Assembly: GCA_012271015.1 (NCBI GenBank)
Contig: JAAXHD010000379.1
Span: 1 to 41,610, forward strand
DNA from: Candidatus Poribacteria bacterium
GTDB lineage: Bacteria > Poribacteria > WGA-4E > WGA-3G
Reading direction: 5' to 3'
DNA length: 41,610 bases
The notes beneath the pieces were generated by a model. It was not told where the DNA came from. It searched no databases and was given only the letters and a program-made list of their open reading frames with translations. Positions 14,255 through 22,751 of the stretch are shown piece after piece (position 1 is the stretch's first letter; every line of letters starts with the position of its first letter). The translations under genes were made by a program, and so were the position numbers.

Positions 14255-15181
14255 TTACCATTTGTGTTTCGGTGTTTCAGAGAGGTCTTTGACGAATCCG
14301 TAGGTCCAATCTACAGTCTGATACCCGCAGTTACTGTAAAAGAGGAACGCTCGGTGGTTATCCCAAGCAGTACTAATCGCCGCATGCCGGTATCCGATTT
14401 TCTTCATCTCTTGAAGTGCGTACTGAAGCAGATAACGCCCCAGACCTTGCCCCTGAAAATCGTCCTCAATACCGAGCCAAGTCGTATGAAGCCAGACTTG
14501 CGCATCAGCGTGGCTTGAGAATTCACCCCCGCAAAGGGACACACAGATGCCGACCTGTTCACCGTTTTGGTGCGCGAGCACAGTGCAATTTGGGAGTTGC
14601 CCACGTCCGTCCTTCCAGTCGACAGAAAGCGTTACCGGTAGACTTGAAGGGACGGGTGTAACGGAATAGTTTTCCCAATCCAAAAAGACCTCTCCTTCAC
14701 AACGGTGGTAGCCGTTAAATCCGAGGAGTCCTTGGACTTGATCGAGCGCATCTGATAGATAGGCGTGGTCAAAATGATAAAAGCGGTATCGACAGTCTTG
14801 TGAAAAGGCAAAAATTCGAGAAATGTTAAACCCTTTCAGATGTGCCTCCGCCTTTTCAAGCGCGGCTTGTCCAACACGCCGGGCACCACGTTCGTAACTG
14901 AAAAACCGGATAACACCGATATCCTCTTTCCGATTATCCTCATCTTGACCGATACCTACGTGAATAAACGCCTGCACAGCACCGTTTACTATCGCTACAA
15001 AGGCTGTTTCAGAGTCAAGTCCGCCCTCCTTCTTATCGGCTTTACCGGTCGTAACGCCACGTATTGCAGTAGCAAATTCTTCCTCGCTTACTGGATAGCA
15101 CTTCGGCACATTGGCGGTCATACGGTTGTAAAATTGTGTTACCTGCGTTTGCATGTCAGGTGTATATTGGAGAATTTCCAT
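14255..15181 (-). CDS. GNAT family N-acetyltransferase (tandem domain)
   Basis: A 308-residue protein whose C-terminal half is a clear GNAT domain. Motif A is at W-L-G-I-E-D-D-F-Q-G-Q-G-L-G-R-Y-L-L (about residues 232-249), with the Q-x-x-G-x-G loop that binds acetyl-CoA. Motif B is at F-L-F-Y-S-N-C-G-Y. The N-terminal half (about residues 1-150) has GNAT-like strand order and R-R-V-G-Q-A-A-L, but a degenerate loop, so this is probably a tandem-GNAT protein with one active site. The substrate is unknown. Its start lies 8 nt after the stop of the metallopeptidase gene, with GGGGAACAG as ribosome site, so it is the second gene of that unit. Confidence 0.85.
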   Translation of the reverse strand: MEILQYTPDMQTQVTQFYNRMTANVPKCYPVSEEEFATAIRGVTTGKADKKEGGLDSETAFVAIVNGAVQAFIHVGIGQDEDNRKEDIGVIRFFSYERGARRVGQAALEKAEAHLKGFNISRIFAFSQDCRYRFYHFDHAYLSDALDQVQGLLGFNGYHRCEGEVFLDWENYSVTPVPSSLPVTLSVDWKDGRGQLPNCTVLAHQNGEQVGICVSLCGGEFSSHADAQVWLHTTWLGIEDDFQGQGLGRYLLQYALQEMKKIGYRHAAISTAWDNHRAFLFYSNCGYQTVDWTYGFVKDLSETPKHKW

Positions 15182-15189
15182 CTGTTCCC

Positions 15190-17814
15190 CTAACGTCTCT
15201 CGACTTGGAAACTGGCATCTAACGCCTTCTCAACGCGGACTTGCGATTCTTCAAGATGCGCAAAACTGTAATCGTCAAGATTCCCTCTGGCGTTTTGAAG
15301 CGTACGCTGGATCTTACTGTTGATTTGTCCGAGGTGGAGACGTGCGAGTGATCGCGCATCCTCAGGCGTGCCACTATCTGCATCCAACACCAGTTTGATG
15401 AGTTGCTTCAAATGTTCACGCTGCAGCCCGCGTCGGAAACTGGAGATGAACGCGTCCGAATTCGACCACTGCTTCGCACCCGCATCCCTTCCGAGTTCGA
15501 CCCAAACGGCATCCGTAATGCCTGAAAAGAGTTCTGGCATTGTGAATGTGTCCCCGCCTTTCGGAAACTTAAGTTCAGCGTCCTGAACGCGAGAGAGCAC
15601 CGCGGGATAAAGCAACCGCTCTAATATCAGGGTTTGATTGCGCAGAATGACACTATGCACCGGATAATCGAAACGTAAAGAGTTCCAACTGTCTCCACCC
15701 CAATCACTCCAACGCGTGATTGCCAGACTATTGAGGAGTTCGGGCGAGAAACTGAAGGCTTTATCCGAGAGGGCGTATTCTTTGATGAATTGGAGTGCCT
15801 CGCGTTGTTTCGTCGCTGGCACAGGCACGAACGGTAAACGACCGTTTTCATCACCGCGATGATCGCGATGATGATACTGTCCACCGATGTATCGGCTTGC
15901 GAGATACATTGTAAAGCCGTGTTCAAAAAGCAGGCTTCCGAATGCCCGCCTGACGCGTTGATAGCCCATCCCTTCCTTGGTAACTTTGTCGGCAATCTTA
16001 TCCCAGAGTCCTACAACGACTTCACGCCGTTGCTTGGCAAACGCAAGCGGATCATCACCGAGGTCCCATCGATTCACCAGTGGATCGAGGTCCCTGAAGC
16101 GATACCCATACGCGTCCTCATCTGTGCCATAAGTGAGGTCTGATGTCGCGGCACGGGAAGCGATCTCACCTAACGCTTTCAATTCACCTTCGGGTTTGCT
16201 GGCCTCAATGGGTTTATAGGCATACTCGACCACCCAATAATCCCAAGGTCCGATTGTCTTTGTATAGTAATCTCCCTGTTCCTGACCTTCAGGTGCGATA
16301 TTCACAGCATCGTATTCCATAACGGAACCGATAAGTGCTTCGCCGCTTTTTTTATTCAGGTCGTCAAGGGAGAATATCGTACTCGCTTTAAAGTTGTGGC
16401 GGAATCCCAACGTATGTCCGACTTCGTGCATCGTTAACGTCTTGAGTGCCTGCCCAATGAACTCCTCTGGAAGTTCACCATCTTCGTCGGTCAGACCTCG
16501 TGCCTGCAGGACACTCGCCATAAATCCCATCTGCCGTGCCAAGCCGGATGCCATCTGACAGTGGAATCGTGAAGAGTGGTCCATCGGGTGGTCGCGTTCA
16601 TGCGCTACTTCATCAAAGAACGTCGTATACTCTCGTTGCCAATACCGGATCCAGCTCTCACCGATAAGGATATCGGCATCCAAGATCTGGCCTGTCAACG
16701 GGTTTACGCGAGAGGGCCCGATCGCGAACCCTGCGCCAACCATCCAACGAATCGTATTGTACCGTGCATCTTCAGGGTCCCAATCCTCATGGTCCTGCTG
16801 AATCCGTGCTTCAATCGCATCGGCAAAGCCTATTTTTTCAAACGCCTTGTTCCATTCGAGAATCCCCTGTCGAACATAGGGGCGGTAGCGATGCGGCACG
16901 GTTTTCTCAATATAAAAAATAATCGGCTCTTTCGGTGGTGAAAGTTTCGCATCTTTGTCCGCCTTCTCCAAATGCCATCGATTGACATACCGAATAAAAG
17001 GGGCATCACTGGTTTTAGACGAATAGTCTTTGACCGCAGTCATAAAATGTCCGAGGCGATCATCCGCCAACCGAGGGCGGTAGCTGTTTTCTGGAAGTCC
17101 AGCAAGACTGTAGTGCAGGGTCAACTGGATACCTCGACTGTCGGGAATGGTACTCATATTCTGTTGAGAACTGTATACAGCATTGACTTTCAATTCAACG
17201 TTCTTCGGGAACGCCTTGACCGCTCCCCAAGTGCTGCGTGTTTTATCGAAGCGAGCATCAGATGCAATACGGCGTGCCAGAGGCGGTAGGTCGGATATAA
17301 AAACCGGAGAGATGTTCACCAATAGGCTCTTCCGTTGGGGATGGATGCTCTCAATCTTGAGAGAGAACAGCACCGAATCGTTGTGTCCCAAATCAACCGC
17401 TTCTGCAATCGGTGTCCCTTCCTTCGCGCGGAAACGCACATTTTCTCGCACCAGATGCACCTTGTCACCGACACGCCGCCAGACGAGCATCCACTCTTCA
17501 AGCGTCATCCCTGAAAGTAGGAATCCTTGCCCCAGACCCCGCGCGACGCTAATCATGCATAGAAAGGGTTTGTCCAATTGGGAGGGCTGAATTTCGCAAT
17601 AGAGGTTCTCTTTTTTCTGGTATAATTTGAAGAAACCTTCGTAACTTTTGCTGTCCTCAGTAACTTTAGCAAAATCTTCAAACTCTTTTTTCTTTTTTGC
17701 GGGTGCTTCCTGTGTCGCAGATTTTGTGGTTTGTGCCACTTCCTGCGCTACTATTGGAAGACAACAGACACTTATTAGGATCAAACAGACCCAAAAAGTC
17801 AATTGGTATCGCAT
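15190..17814 (-). CDS. Large secreted zinc metallopeptidase (DUF5117/DUF4953-type)
   Basis: An 874-residue exported protein. Residues 1-23 form a signal peptide ending I-V-A-Q, followed by a Lys/Ala/Thr-rich linker. The zinc site is M-H-E-V-G-H-T-L-G-F-R-H-N (His463, Glu464, His467, His473), the metzincin-type HExxHxxGxxH pattern. A later S-V-M-E-Y-D segment supplies a metzincin-like Met-turn. The long N-terminal region (about residues 40-250) and helical C-terminus match a family of zinc-dependent metalloproteases in Bacteroidetes, Planctomycetes and relatives annotated with DUF5117, DUF5118 and DUF4953. Probably periplasmic or extracellular; substrate unknown. It is followed within 8 nt by a GNAT gene. 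Confidence 0.9.
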   Translation of the reverse strand: MRYQLTFWVCLILISVCCLPIVAQEVAQTTKSATQEAPAKKKKEFEDFAKVTEDSKSYEGFFKLYQKKENLYCEIQPSQLDKPFLCMISVARGLGQGFLLSGMTLEEWMLVWRRVGDKVHLVRENVRFRAKEGTPIAEAVDLGHNDSVLFSLKIESIHPQRKSLLVNISPVFISDLPPLARRIASDARFDKTRSTWGAVKAFPKNVELKVNAVYSSQQNMSTIPDSRGIQLTLHYSLAGLPENSYRPRLADDRLGHFMTAVKDYSSKTSDAPFIRYVNRWHLEKADKDAKLSPPKEPIIFYIEKTVPHRYRPYVRQGILEWNKAFEKIGFADAIEARIQQDHEDWDPEDARYNTIRWMVGAGFAIGPSRVNPLTGQILDADILIGESWIRYWQREYTTFFDEVAHERDHPMDHSSRFHCQMASGLARQMGFMASVLQARGLTDEDGELPEEFIGQALKTLTMHEVGHTLGFRHNFKASTIFSLDDLNKKSGEALIGSVMEYDAVNIAPEGQEQGDYYTKTIGPWDYWVVEYAYKPIEASKPEGELKALGEIASRAATSDLTYGTDEDAYGYRFRDLDPLVNRWDLGDDPLAFAKQRREVVVGLWDKIADKVTKEGMGYQRVRRAFGSLLFEHGFTMYLASRYIGGQYHHRDHRGDENGRLPFVPVPATKQREALQFIKEYALSDKAFSFSPELLNSLAITRWSDWGGDSWNSLRFDYPVHSVILRNQTLILERLLYPAVLSRVQDAELKFPKGGDTFTMPELFSGITDAVWVELGRDAGAKQWSNSDAFISSFRRGLQREHLKQLIKLVLDADSGTPEDARSLARLHLGQINSKIQRTLQNARGNLDDYSFAHLEESQVRVEKALDASFQVERR

Positions 17815-18049
17815 TATCCCTTCTCCTTACTTCATTAACATATCTGGTTGCATGGACAAAATACGCGTGAGTGCTACCAGCGTAGGCAGTTTAGTTGTCT
17901 TGTTCCGCTTGGAAACGTTCAAGGGTTGCCAACGCCAAGGCTTATCAAATTTCTGAGACTTTCGTCATTAAGGGTAACATATAAGTTGCGAAATGTCAAC
18001 GCTAAGGTGCTTGAGTTCCCTTTCTACAGCAGAACTGAAGCGTCCTGCT

Positions 18050-18805
18050 TTATTGATAGTGAATCCGACGACTACCATCGAATGAGAACCTGGGCCAATC
18101 ACGTTCCCAGTTTTCGGAGGCGTAAGGGATATAATGGCACGCCAAGGCGTGTCTACGCGTTCCCGGCTTCAAAATCTCTGCGCCACCGTGGATTAACTTT
18201 CCGTCAAATAGAATTACATCCCCAGCATTTGCCATGACCTGAACTATGTCGGCTCCATTCTCGCGAAAAACCTGCTTGACGGCTGGAAAATAGCGGTTGT
18301 GTTGTTGCAACTCGTACGTTTCTCCGGGCAATAGGGTCATAGGCACGTCGCTTTTTGTAATCAACTTTCCTCTATTGGAACCGGGCTGGACTATCAGAGG
18401 TCCATTGTTTTCATTGACACGAACCATCGCAATCCATGCAGACATGCAATCCGGTAGATAATACTGGTCTTGATGCAGTGGATGCTCCGATCCCTCATAA
18501 AAATGCATTGTTTGGATGCCTTCCGGTTCACCACCAAAACAGTCCATGAGCGGTCTATGCAAGCGGGGATAAATAAGCAGATCCAGTACGTACGGATCGT
18601 AGAGATGCTGATTAAAGGTTCGGGCACCGTATTTATCCTGTTGAAAGAACCCGTCCAGCTGCTTGCGTCCTGTGTGCAGGTCTTCCATGTGCCCAACAAA
18701 ACGTTGACACTCTTCTTGCGAGAAAACACCTTCAAGAACGAGATACCCATTCTCTTGATAAAACGTTTTTTGCGCAGGTGTCAAACCTGTTTGTTCAGAA
18801 GCCAT
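18050..18805 (-). CDS. Phytanoyl-CoA dioxygenase (PhyH) family oxygenase
   Basis: A 251-residue Fe(II)/2-oxoglutarate oxygenase, shorter and distinct from the one at 12552. The iron ligands are H111-x-D113 in P-L-H-Q-D-Q-Y-Y and H206 in K-L-I-H-G-G. The 2-oxoglutarate arginine is near R218 (G-T-R-R-H-A-L). V-Q-P-G-S-N-R-G-K is the usual loop before the distal motif. The start at 18805 has AGGAGG 4 nt upstream; a longer in-frame reading to 18844 lacks support. It is divergent from the alcohol dehydrogenase at 19056, so the two may act on one substrate, which cannot be identified here. The 235 bp between it and the metallopeptidase gene hold nothing I can name. Confidence 0.9.
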   Translation of the reverse strand: MASEQTGLTPAQKTFYQENGYLVLEGVFSQEECQRFVGHMEDLHTGRKQLDGFFQQDKYGARTFNQHLYDPYVLDLLIYPRLHRPLMDCFGGEPEGIQTMHFYEGSEHPLHQDQYYLPDCMSAWIAMVRVNENNGPLIVQPGSNRGKLITKSDVPMTLLPGETYELQQHNRYFPAVKQVFRENGADIVQVMANAGDVILFDGKLIHGGAEILKPGTRRHALACHYIPYASENWERDWPRFSFDGSRRIHYQ

Positions 18806-18926
18806 CTTTCCTCCTTGATCAATATACCGTATTGCGCTGGTCAAACCTCAGTAATTTTATCACGATTGTGAATTGGTTGTCAAATTCTCAAGCATCTCCG
18901 AAACCGCCGAGTCTCGAAAATATGTC

Positions 18927-18955
18927 TTGACGGATTGCATGCACCGTGCTATCCT
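18927..18955 (+). promoter_or_regulatory. Sigma70-type promoter for the alcohol dehydrogenase
   Basis: -35 TTGACG (18927-18932), a 17-nt spacer and -10 TATCCT (18950-18955). A very strong AGGAGGAGG (18975-18983) lies downstream, immediately before a GTG at 18984. This is too close for normal initiation, leaving the true start of the dehydrogenase uncertain. Confidence 0.45.
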
Positions 18956-19055
18956 ATCCGAATCAACACTTTTTAGGAGGAGGGTGACCTTTTCTCTCCA
19001 CCATAAGCTTCGTCAGTCTATATCGGGCTGTGGAGAGTTTTGGTCCTATATTTTT

Positions 19056-20072
19056 ATGCAGGTTGCAGCAATGTTTGGTGAGGGTAAAGGGGGCGTGGTA
19101 GACAAACCAGACCCTCGGGCAGCAGGTGATGTCGTCGTTGTCAAAATCCATGCCGTTCCAATGTGTACAGAATATAAAGGGTTCATGAACGAAGGCACCG
19201 GCGATAACTTTGGCCACGAAGCCGCTGGTGAAGTCGTGGAAGTTGCCCAACCCGGTCGCGTGAAGGTAGGAGACCGCGTGGTGGTGCAACCACAGAATTC
19301 TTGTGGTAAGTGTCAGATGTGTGCCATTGGCGAGCATATCCACTGTCAGAGCGGGCGTAATATCAGAGAGATCCTCGGTACGGAGCCGGCGTCAGCGACT
19401 TATGCACAGTATATGCACAAAATGGAAGATTTGTTGTCTCCGATTCCAGAGGGTGTAAGTTATACACACGCCGGAATGGCATGCTGTGGACTGGGGCCGA
19501 CGTTTGGTGCAATGGAGCAGATGCAAGTCAACTCATTGGATACGGTCATGGTTACTGGACTGGGTCCTGTTGGACTTGGGGGAATTATCAATGCTCACTA
19601 CCGGGGTGCGCGCGTTATCGGGATTGAAAGCCATCCGTATCGCGCCGAACTCGCGAAAAAGTTAGGTGCAGACATCGTCTTCAACCCGCAGGATGAGGAT
19701 ATCCTCGATCAGATTCACGATTTTACGGACGGAATCGGTGTTGATAAGGCAGTCGATTGCTCAGGCGCATCTGCGGCACACCGGTTGATGGTCGATGCCG
19801 CTCGAAGGAAAGGACAGGTTACCTTTGTTGGGGAAGGCGGAGATTTTCCGCTTGGTGCCAGTCGAGATATGATTCGGAAGGGCTTAGTTCTACGCGGGAA
19901 TTGGCACTACAACCTCGGGGTCTATCCAAAATTAATGCGGGTGATTCAAGATGTGTCCGATCAGATAGATACGTTTATCACACACACTTTCCCGATGCGT
20001 GACGTACAGAACGCATGGGAATTACAGATGACTGGTGAGTGTGGTAAGGTTGTACTGGATCCATGGGGATAA
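19056..20072 (+). CDS. Zinc-binding alcohol dehydrogenase (MDR superfamily)
   Basis: A 338-residue medium-chain dehydrogenase. Catalytic zinc ligands are C37 and H54-E55 in G-H-E-A-A-G-E-V. The structural zinc site is C83, C86, C89, C97 (C-G-K-C-Q-M-C...H-C). The NAD(P) motif is G-L-G-P-V-G-L-G-G, followed by V-I-G-I-E-S, whose Glu suggests NAD preference. I place the start at the ATG at 19056, where the family core (M-x-x-A-x-x-F-G-x-G-K) begins. A GTG at 18984, in frame and next to a strong AGGAGG, would add 24 residues. Function: oxidation of an alcohol or polyol, or the reverse. It is divergent from a PhyH oxygenase gene. Confidence 0.9.
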   Translation: MQVAAMFGEGKGGVVDKPDPRAAGDVVVVKIHAVPMCTEYKGFMNEGTGDNFGHEAAGEVVEVAQPGRVKVGDRVVVQPQNSCGKCQMCAIGEHIHCQSGRNIREILGTEPASATYAQYMHKMEDLLSPIPEGVSYTHAGMACCGLGPTFGAMEQMQVNSLDTVMVTGLGPVGLGGIINAHYRGARVIGIESHPYRAELAKKLGADIVFNPQDEDILDQIHDFTDGIGVDKAVDCSGASAAHRLMVDAARRKGQVTFVGEGGDFPLGASRDMIRKGLVLRGNWHYNLGVYPKLMRVIQDVSDQIDTFITHTFPMRDVQNAWELQMTGECGKVVLDPWG

Positions 20073-20100
20073 CCGCCTGTAATCCTCATTGAACAGTTTG

Positions 20101-21450
20101 TCAGATAGTTGCGTCTTGGAGTCTACGGAGTTTGAGGACGAAAGAGTCCTCGTTGAGTTCTACCATATCATAAGAGATCGCTTCCCCTTGAGAAATATCG
20201 CGCTTGAGTTTAACGTCGTAAGCCAAACCGAGGGGAAGCAGATTCTCAGCGCGTGCAATCTCCGCCTTTTCAACGAGTCCGTTAACGGCATACCCACCAC
20301 TCCCGTCGAGGACTTCTCCGGCTTTCAAATCGCGTTTGGCAACCGTGATCACATCCGCGACAGGTGTCGGCAACGGCGTACCTGTCGGTTGTCCATAGAG
20401 GGCAGCCTTCGCAATCGAAATCGGTGCCTCAACAGCCACGAGGTGATAGGGACGATACAGGAGGTAGTTCTTTCCGTTGCCACCCGGATATAGATTGTAG
20501 CCAGCGAGATCCTCCTGTGTGAACGGATGATCGGTCCGCATGACGACGAATACCCCCATCCGAAGCGGGTTGTCCAGCATCGTTTTGCCATCAGTCGCAA
20601 CGCTGTTTGCGAGTTCAACGACACCCTGTCGGTTTAGGATACCACCTTCCCCTTGAAGACTGAAGACCTTAGCGATGTCCTCAATATTCACTGACGGTTC
20701 GTGCATACCGCGAACGTCCGGTGGTAGTCCTGCCATGTTTGCCAACGAGGTCATCTCAATTTGCGCCTTCGACCCATCCCGAAACGAATTGAACATCTTG
20801 AAGTTAATTGTGCGACGTTCAATATGTTCCTGACTGAACCCGAATCGCTGCGGGACGGTATCTGGTATCCCGATACGGTCATCGTCATAGAACACGGTGC
20901 CACGTCCGGCAGCGACGATCTCAAAACCGAGCGTTTTCGCCCAATCAACGATGTTCATCGTCACACCGGGCTGATCCCCATCAACGAGCGTATAGACGAC
21001 ACCCGCATTGTCTGCCAAGCGTCTCAGAAACGGACCGATAGTCACATCGGTTTCGACGTTAACCATCACCAGATGTTTCTTGTGCATCAAGGTGTGGTAC
21101 GCCATCCGCGCACCGACTTCGGGAATACCCGTGGCTTCCACAACCACATCAATTAGATCTGACTGGATAATGTGCTGTCCATCTTCAGTGATTGCCGGTT
21201 TACCGCGGTGGATCGCATCGTCCATCGCGCCGACGTTTCCTACCCGTTGAATCGCATTGGACGGGACATTGCTGGCTTCGTATGCACCCGTAGCATGCCC
21301 CAAATCTATATCGGCGATTGCGCTCGCCACCATACCCTGCATCTGCGAGATTTGCGCCACCAGTCCGGCACCAAATTTCCCCGCCCCGATGATACCGACA
21401 CGAATTGGATTATTCTCCGCTGCCCGCTTGGCAAGTTGTGTACTGAACAT
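20101..21450 (-). CDS. NAD(P)-dependent oxidoreductase with C-terminal SAF domain
   Basis: A 449-residue protein. Residues 15-150 form a Rossmann domain (I-R-V-G-I-I-G-A-G-K-F-G) related to homoserine dehydrogenase, including V-V-V-E-A-T-G-I-P-E. A middle region includes V-N-V-E-T-D-V-T-I-G-P and Y-T-L-V-D-G-D-Q-P-G. From about residue 360 there is a SAF domain (V-A-K-R-D-L-K-A-G-E-V-L-D-G-S-G-G) as in antifreeze/FlgA/sialate-synthase-like proteins. This domain pairing is known for DRL-type (homoserine-dehydrogenase-like) oxidoreductases involved in sugar or erythritol metabolism. Start at the ATG at 21450, with AAGGAG 5 nt upstream. It is convergent with the alcohol dehydrogenase gene. Confidence 0.85.
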   Translation of the reverse strand: MFSTQLAKRAAENNPIRVGIIGAGKFGAGLVAQISQMQGMVASAIADIDLGHATGAYEASNVPSNAIQRVGNVGAMDDAIHRGKPAITEDGQHIIQSDLIDVVVEATGIPEVGARMAYHTLMHKKHLVMVNVETDVTIGPFLRRLADNAGVVYTLVDGDQPGVTMNIVDWAKTLGFEIVAAGRGTVFYDDDRIGIPDTVPQRFGFSQEHIERRTINFKMFNSFRDGSKAQIEMTSLANMAGLPPDVRGMHEPSVNIEDIAKVFSLQGEGGILNRQGVVELANSVATDGKTMLDNPLRMGVFVVMRTDHPFTQEDLAGYNLYPGGNGKNYLLYRPYHLVAVEAPISIAKAALYGQPTGTPLPTPVADVITVAKRDLKAGEVLDGSGGYAVNGLVEKAEIARAENLLPLGLAYDVKLKRDISQGEAISYDMVELNEDSFVLKLRRLQDATI

Positions 21451-21477
21451 CAAAACTCCTTTGACTTGAATCCCTGT

Positions 21478-22056
21478 TCAAGCATCACGTTGAACAAGTT
21501 TCTCATATTCTGCCCGTGTCATCTCAAAGTCCAAAGTCTTCCGGTCATCTACTTCCCTTGAAACGGTGAATCCAAGCGACTGCCACAATGCTTTTGAACG
21601 GGCATTGTCCGCATGGACATCCATCGGACAGAATCGATCAATTCCCAATTTCTCAAAGGCGTGCGCCACCAAGCACCACACGATTTCCTTTGCATAGCCT
21701 TTACCCCACAGGGATTTGTCCCAAATTCCGATGGGGAGGCGCATTATCTTTTCACCCTCGATTTTTCCCCGTTCCAAGTTCATCCACTGCAAACAGACCT
21801 CACCGATGGTTCGTCCGCTTGCCTTTTCTACGATTGCGAACAAAAAACCGTCTTTCCTCATGTATTCGCCGGCACTTTTGAGATAGTCCCTTGTTATGGG
21901 TTCATCCGGTGGTTCATCTTCCATCGCTTGCAGGAAATCAGGGTCGTTGTAAAAGGGGACTGCAATATCAAAATCTGTATCTTTAAAGGGTCGAAGTATC
22001 AGACGTTCGGTTTCTAAGTAAATGTTGTGCCCTGCGAAGTCGTCCGGTTGTGTCAT
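21478..22056 (-). CDS. GNAT family N-acetyltransferase (RimJ/RimL-like)
   Basis: A 192-residue acetyltransferase of the RimJ/RimL type. It has L-E-T-E-R-L-I-L-R-P-F-K-D-T-D near the N-terminus, the central strand R-T-I-G-E-V-C-L-Q-W, and a motif A region P-I-G-I-W-D-K-S-L-W-G-K-G-Y-A-K-E-I. The C-terminal V-H-A-D-N-A-R-S-K-A-L-W-Q-S-L-G-F is the classic N-x-x-S-x-x-x-x-x-x-x-G-F. It may acetylate protein N-termini or a small amine; no better assignment is possible. Start at the ATG at 22056, with AAGGAAGG 8 nt upstream. It lies between the SAF oxidoreductase and the retropepsin-like gene, all on the minus strand. Confidence 0.88.
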   Translation of the reverse strand: MTQPDDFAGHNIYLETERLILRPFKDTDFDIAVPFYNDPDFLQAMEDEPPDEPITRDYLKSAGEYMRKDGFLFAIVEKASGRTIGEVCLQWMNLERGKIEGEKIMRLPIGIWDKSLWGKGYAKEIVWCLVAHAFEKLGIDRFCPMDVHADNARSKALWQSLGFTVSREVDDRKTLDFEMTRAEYEKLVQRDA

Positions 22057-22080
22057 ATTCAAAACCTTCCTTACCCGTTA

Positions 22081-22494
22081 TTAGAGAATTTCTATAATCC
22101 ATTCGCCATCATGTGCGGGGTTATAGATGAGTCCCTCTTTTATATCAAGACAGAGATCAAGATGTTCCAACACCATGTGTCCAACAAGGACAGGTGAATC
22201 CTCAGGTAGATCGGTAACCTGTATTGATCTTGTTCGTCCCAATATTGTAAATTGAACCTCTGAATAGAGGAGGCGCTCAATAATACCGGTAGCTGTACGG
22301 GCCCGTGTCATTTCAATAGATGTGAGACCGAGTTGTTCAATGAGAGGCGTCGGTAAGCAGAGTCCCGTCGCCCCCGTATCAACGAGGGCATCTGTAACGG
22401 TAAGCCGCCGCACGTCTTCTGGATTCATAACGCCTAATTTTACTGCTACTAAGTCATATTGATTTTCGAGTTCGATGTGTGTTGTGTGTCTCAT
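22081..22494 (-). CDS. Retropepsin-like aspartic protease
   Basis: A 137-residue single-domain aspartyl protease-like protein. The active-site motif D-A-L-V-D-T-G-A-T-G-L-C-L-P (about residues 35-48) has the D-T-G-A triad, and V-L-V-G-H-M-V-L-E-H-L-D-L supplies the second conserved hydrophobic-Gly segment and flap region. The length fits one retropepsin monomer, so it would act as a homodimer. No signal peptide is seen. Function in bacteria is poorly known; similar small genes are frequent in cyanobacteria and environmental genomes. The upstream side (22495-22751) contains no gene but two REP-like palindromes. Confidence 0.82.
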   Translation of the reverse strand: MRHTTHIELENQYDLVAVKLGVMNPEDVRRLTVTDALVDTGATGLCLPTPLIEQLGLTSIEMTRARTATGIIERLLYSEVQFTILGRTRSIQVTDLPEDSPVLVGHMVLEHLDLCLDIKEGLIYNPAHDGEWIIEIL

Positions 22495-22643
22495 TTTTCC
22501 CCTCCCTTAGCGTTGAATCCTGAAGTTGCGTGTCGCATTGCCCCTGACAATTATAGCAGATTTGAATACGAAATATCAAGACGAAGTCTGATTTTGCGCA
22601 GGGCTATTTAGTTTTAAGGTTTTTGTCGGATTGACGTGGAAAG

Positions 22644-22667
22644 TCGCGATCAGGAGGTCGCTCCTAC
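22644..22667 (-). repeat. REP-like palindrome, unit 1
   Basis: Read on the minus strand it starts with GTAGGAGCGACC and continues to GATCGCGA, forming an imperfect hairpin with a 5' GTAG tetranucleotide as in REP sequences. A sister unit lies 9 nt away (22677-22700) and a related one at 38865-38887. Confidence 0.55.
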
Positions 22668-22676
22668 AGCAAGAGG

Positions 22677-22700
22677 TCGGGATTCGGAGATCCCTCCTAC
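22677..22700 (-). repeat. REP-like palindrome, unit 2
   Basis: The minus-strand reading is GTAGGAGGGATC, then TCC, then GAATCCCGA. It keeps the GTAGGAG head and compensating changes in the stem (GGGAT pairing with ATCCC instead of GCGA with TCGC), which supports a conserved hairpin rather than chance. Same orientation as unit 1. Confidence 0.55.
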
Positions 22701-22751
22701 AGAAGAACTGAATGACCCTGTGATTTTGCGTAAAGATCACGCCTACAAACA

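Noticed and set aside
18984..19055. A 24-residue N-terminal extension of the alcohol dehydrogenase from GTG 18984
   Set aside because: The strong AGGAGG is too close to the GTG, and the family core begins at the later ATG. It is kept as an alternative, not as the call.
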